From Bacilli bacterium (lineage in GTDB: Bacteria; Bacillota_I; Bacilli_A; RF39; UBA660): 6,630 nucleotides of DNA. The translations under genes were made by a program, and so were the position numbers. The notes under the pieces are model-generated. The model saw only the letters and a list, made by a program, of their open reading frames with translations. It was not told the origin of the DNA and made no database searches. Shown here one piece after another: positions 5,404 to 6,630 of this stretch. Location: contig JAQVVC010000002.1 in the NCBI GenBank assembly GCA_028699175.1, forward strand, positions 1 through 6,630, in the 5' to 3' direction. The first letter of the stretch is position 1. Each line of letters starts with the position of its first letter.

Positions 5404-6630
5404 ATGAAAAATGTTAAAGAAATAGAAGTAAAAATTGAAGGTAAAGAATGGGAAGAAGCCCTAGATAAAGCTTATAAAAAACAAAAAAAAGATATTAAAA
5501 TTGATGGTTTTAGAAAAGGAGCTGTACCTAAAGATGTTTTTATTAAAAAAGTAGGTATAGAATCATTATTTTCTGATGCAATTGATTTAAGTTTAAATGA
5601 TCTTTATAAAAAAATAATAGATGAAAATAAATTAACTCCCGTTTGTGAACCAAAAGTAGATATAACTCACATATGTGATCATGATGCAACATTTAAATTT
5701 ACTATAATAGAAAGACCAGAAATCAAATTAGGTAAATATAAAAACCTAGGAGTTAAATTAGAAGATGTTAGTGTTTCTGCTGATGAAATAAAAGCCGAAA
5801 TTAAAGTTTTGAGAGAAAAATATGTAGATATTATTGAAAATAATGATGGTGTTGTTGAAAATGGATCGACAGCAGTTATTAATTTTAAAGGCGTTGTAGA
5901 TGGAAAAGAACTTGAAGGTGGAAGTGGTCAAGATTATCCTCTTGAAATAGGTTCGAATACTTTTATTCCTGGTTTTGAAACTGGTTTAATTGGAATGAAA
6001 GTTAATGAAGAAAAAGTTATTAAATTAAAATTTCCAAAAGATTATGTTGAAGAATTAAAGAATAAAGATGTTGAATTTACTGTTAAAGTAGTTGGTATTA
6101 AAAAAAGAATATTACCTGAATTAAATGAAGATTTTTATAAAGATTTAGGATATGAAGAAGTTAAAACTGAAACTGAACTAGAAAGTGAAATAAGTAAATA
6201 TTTACTTGACCGTAAAAAAGTTGATGCTGAAAATAAATATATTGATGAACTTCTTAAAAAAGCGATTGAAAATTTAGAAGTTGAAATTAATCCCGAAATT
6301 ATTGAAGATGAAGTTGAAAGAATTGTTAACCAATATACTAATCAATTACAAATGCAAGGATTAACATTAGAGCAATACTTAGAATTTACCAAATCTAATA
6401 TTGAATCACTTAAAAAAATGATGGAACCAGAAGCTATTAATCGGATAAAATCAAGATATTTATTAGAAGAAATAGTTAAAAAAGAAAAAATTGAAGTTCT
6501 TGATGAAGAGGTAAAAGCGGAAACTAAAAAAATGGCTGAAATGTATCAAGTAACTGAAGAAGAATTATTAAAAATGATTGGTAATGAAGATATGATTGGT
6601 TATGATTTAAAAATGCGTAAGGCAATCGAA
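5404..6630 (+). CDS. tig: Trigger factor, ribosome-associated chaperone and prolyl isomerase (3' end cut by window)
   Basis: Trigger factor docks at the ribosomal exit tunnel and shields nascent chains. The frame is open from ATG 5404 to the last base, giving 409 residues; homologues have about 424-432, so only a short C-terminal tail is missing. The N-terminal ribosome-binding domain has the signature GFRKGAVP (35-42), about eight residues closer to the start than in E. coli. The FKBP-type PPIase domain (about 150-235) shows VINFKGVVDGKELEGGSG (158-175), LEIGSNTFIPGFETGLIGMK (180-199) and LKFPKDY (208-214). The ILPELNEDF segment (236-244) opens the helical substrate-binding C-terminal domain, rich in Lys/Glu and likely helical to the end. 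AAGGAGG (5391-5397) is 6 bases upstream. In B. subtilis tig sits next to clpX, so adjacency to greA is a lineage-specific arrangement. Confidence 0.96.
   Translation, partial: MKNVKEIEVKIEGKEWEEALDKAYKKQKKDIKIDGFRKGAVPKDVFIKKVGIESLFSDAIDLSLNDLYKKIIDENKLTPVCEPKVDITHICDHDATFKFTIIERPEIKLGKYKNLGVKLEDVSVSADEIKAEIKVLREKYVDIIENNDGVVENGSTAVINFKGVVDGKELEGGSGQDYPLEIGSNTFIPGFETGLIGMKVNEEKVIKLKFPKDYVEELKNKDVEFTVKVVGIKKRILPELNEDFYKDLGYEEVKTETELESEISKYLLDRKKVDAENKYIDELLKKAIENLEVEINPEIIEDEVERIVNQYTNQLQMQGLTLEQYLEFTKSNIESLKKMMEPEAINRIKSRYLLEEIVKKEKIEVLDEEVKAETKKMAEMYQVTEEELLKMIGNEDMIGYDLKMRKAIE

Noticed and set aside
1..6630. CRISPR array, mobile element, tRNA/rRNA gene, toxin-antitoxin or defence system
   Set aside because: No repeat-spacer pattern, transposase-like frame, clover-leaf or rRNA segment is visible. 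Nearly every base is accounted for by conserved housekeeping genes.

Overview
The window is a very AT-rich stretch (about a quarter G+C by eye) of a low-GC Gram-positive genome. All genes are on the + strand and tightly packed, and Shine-Dalgarno sequences are strong in most places. TGA is used as a stop (ireB) and tryptophan is read from TGG, so the standard bacterial code fits better than the Mycoplasma code. The gene set and order (ireB-ruvX-yrzB-mltG-trmR-trhP1-trhP2-greA) match the Bacillus subtilis yrzL-yrrK-yrzB-yrrL-yrrM-yrrN-yrrO-(udk)-greA block. A member of the Bacilli, perhaps an Erysipelotrichales-, RF39- or Acholeplasma-like lineage, is the best guess. MltG and an IreB-type PASTA-kinase substrate point to a cell that makes peptidoglycan. 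The species cannot be named from this sequence.

Layout: 2-121 is the 3' end of an unrecognised upstream gene. An extended -10 promoter (122-150) precedes ireB (173-418), which overlaps ruvX (415-825) by 4 nt. Then come yrzB (827-1135), mltG (1104-2207, overlapping yrzB by 32 nt), trmR (2220-2816), trhP1 (2806-3594, overlapping trmR by 11 nt) and trhP2 (3598-4791). No terminator is visible inside this seven-gene run, so it is probably one operon. A perfect TTGACA -35 box lies in the last codons of trhP2 and starts a likely promoter for greA (4847-5317). An all-A/T hairpin with a T8 tract closes greA. A separate TATAAT promoter drives tig (5404 to the window edge), whose last few residues are cut off. 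No gap between genes exceeds 90 bases.

Functional themes: cell-envelope control (IreB and MltG), Holliday junction/rRNA processing nuclease (RuvX), tRNA wobble-uridine modification (TrhP1/TrhP2 hydroxylate U34 and TrmR methylates the product to 5-methoxyuridine), transcription elongation (GreA) and co-translational folding (trigger factor). This is a conserved housekeeping neighbourhood. I saw no mobile element, CRISPR array, RNA gene, phage or defence gene, and no convincing novel system. The points worth a second look are start-site corrections, the compact wobble-modification cassette with a cysteine-free TrhP1, the missing udk, unusual overlaps and the AT-only terminator.
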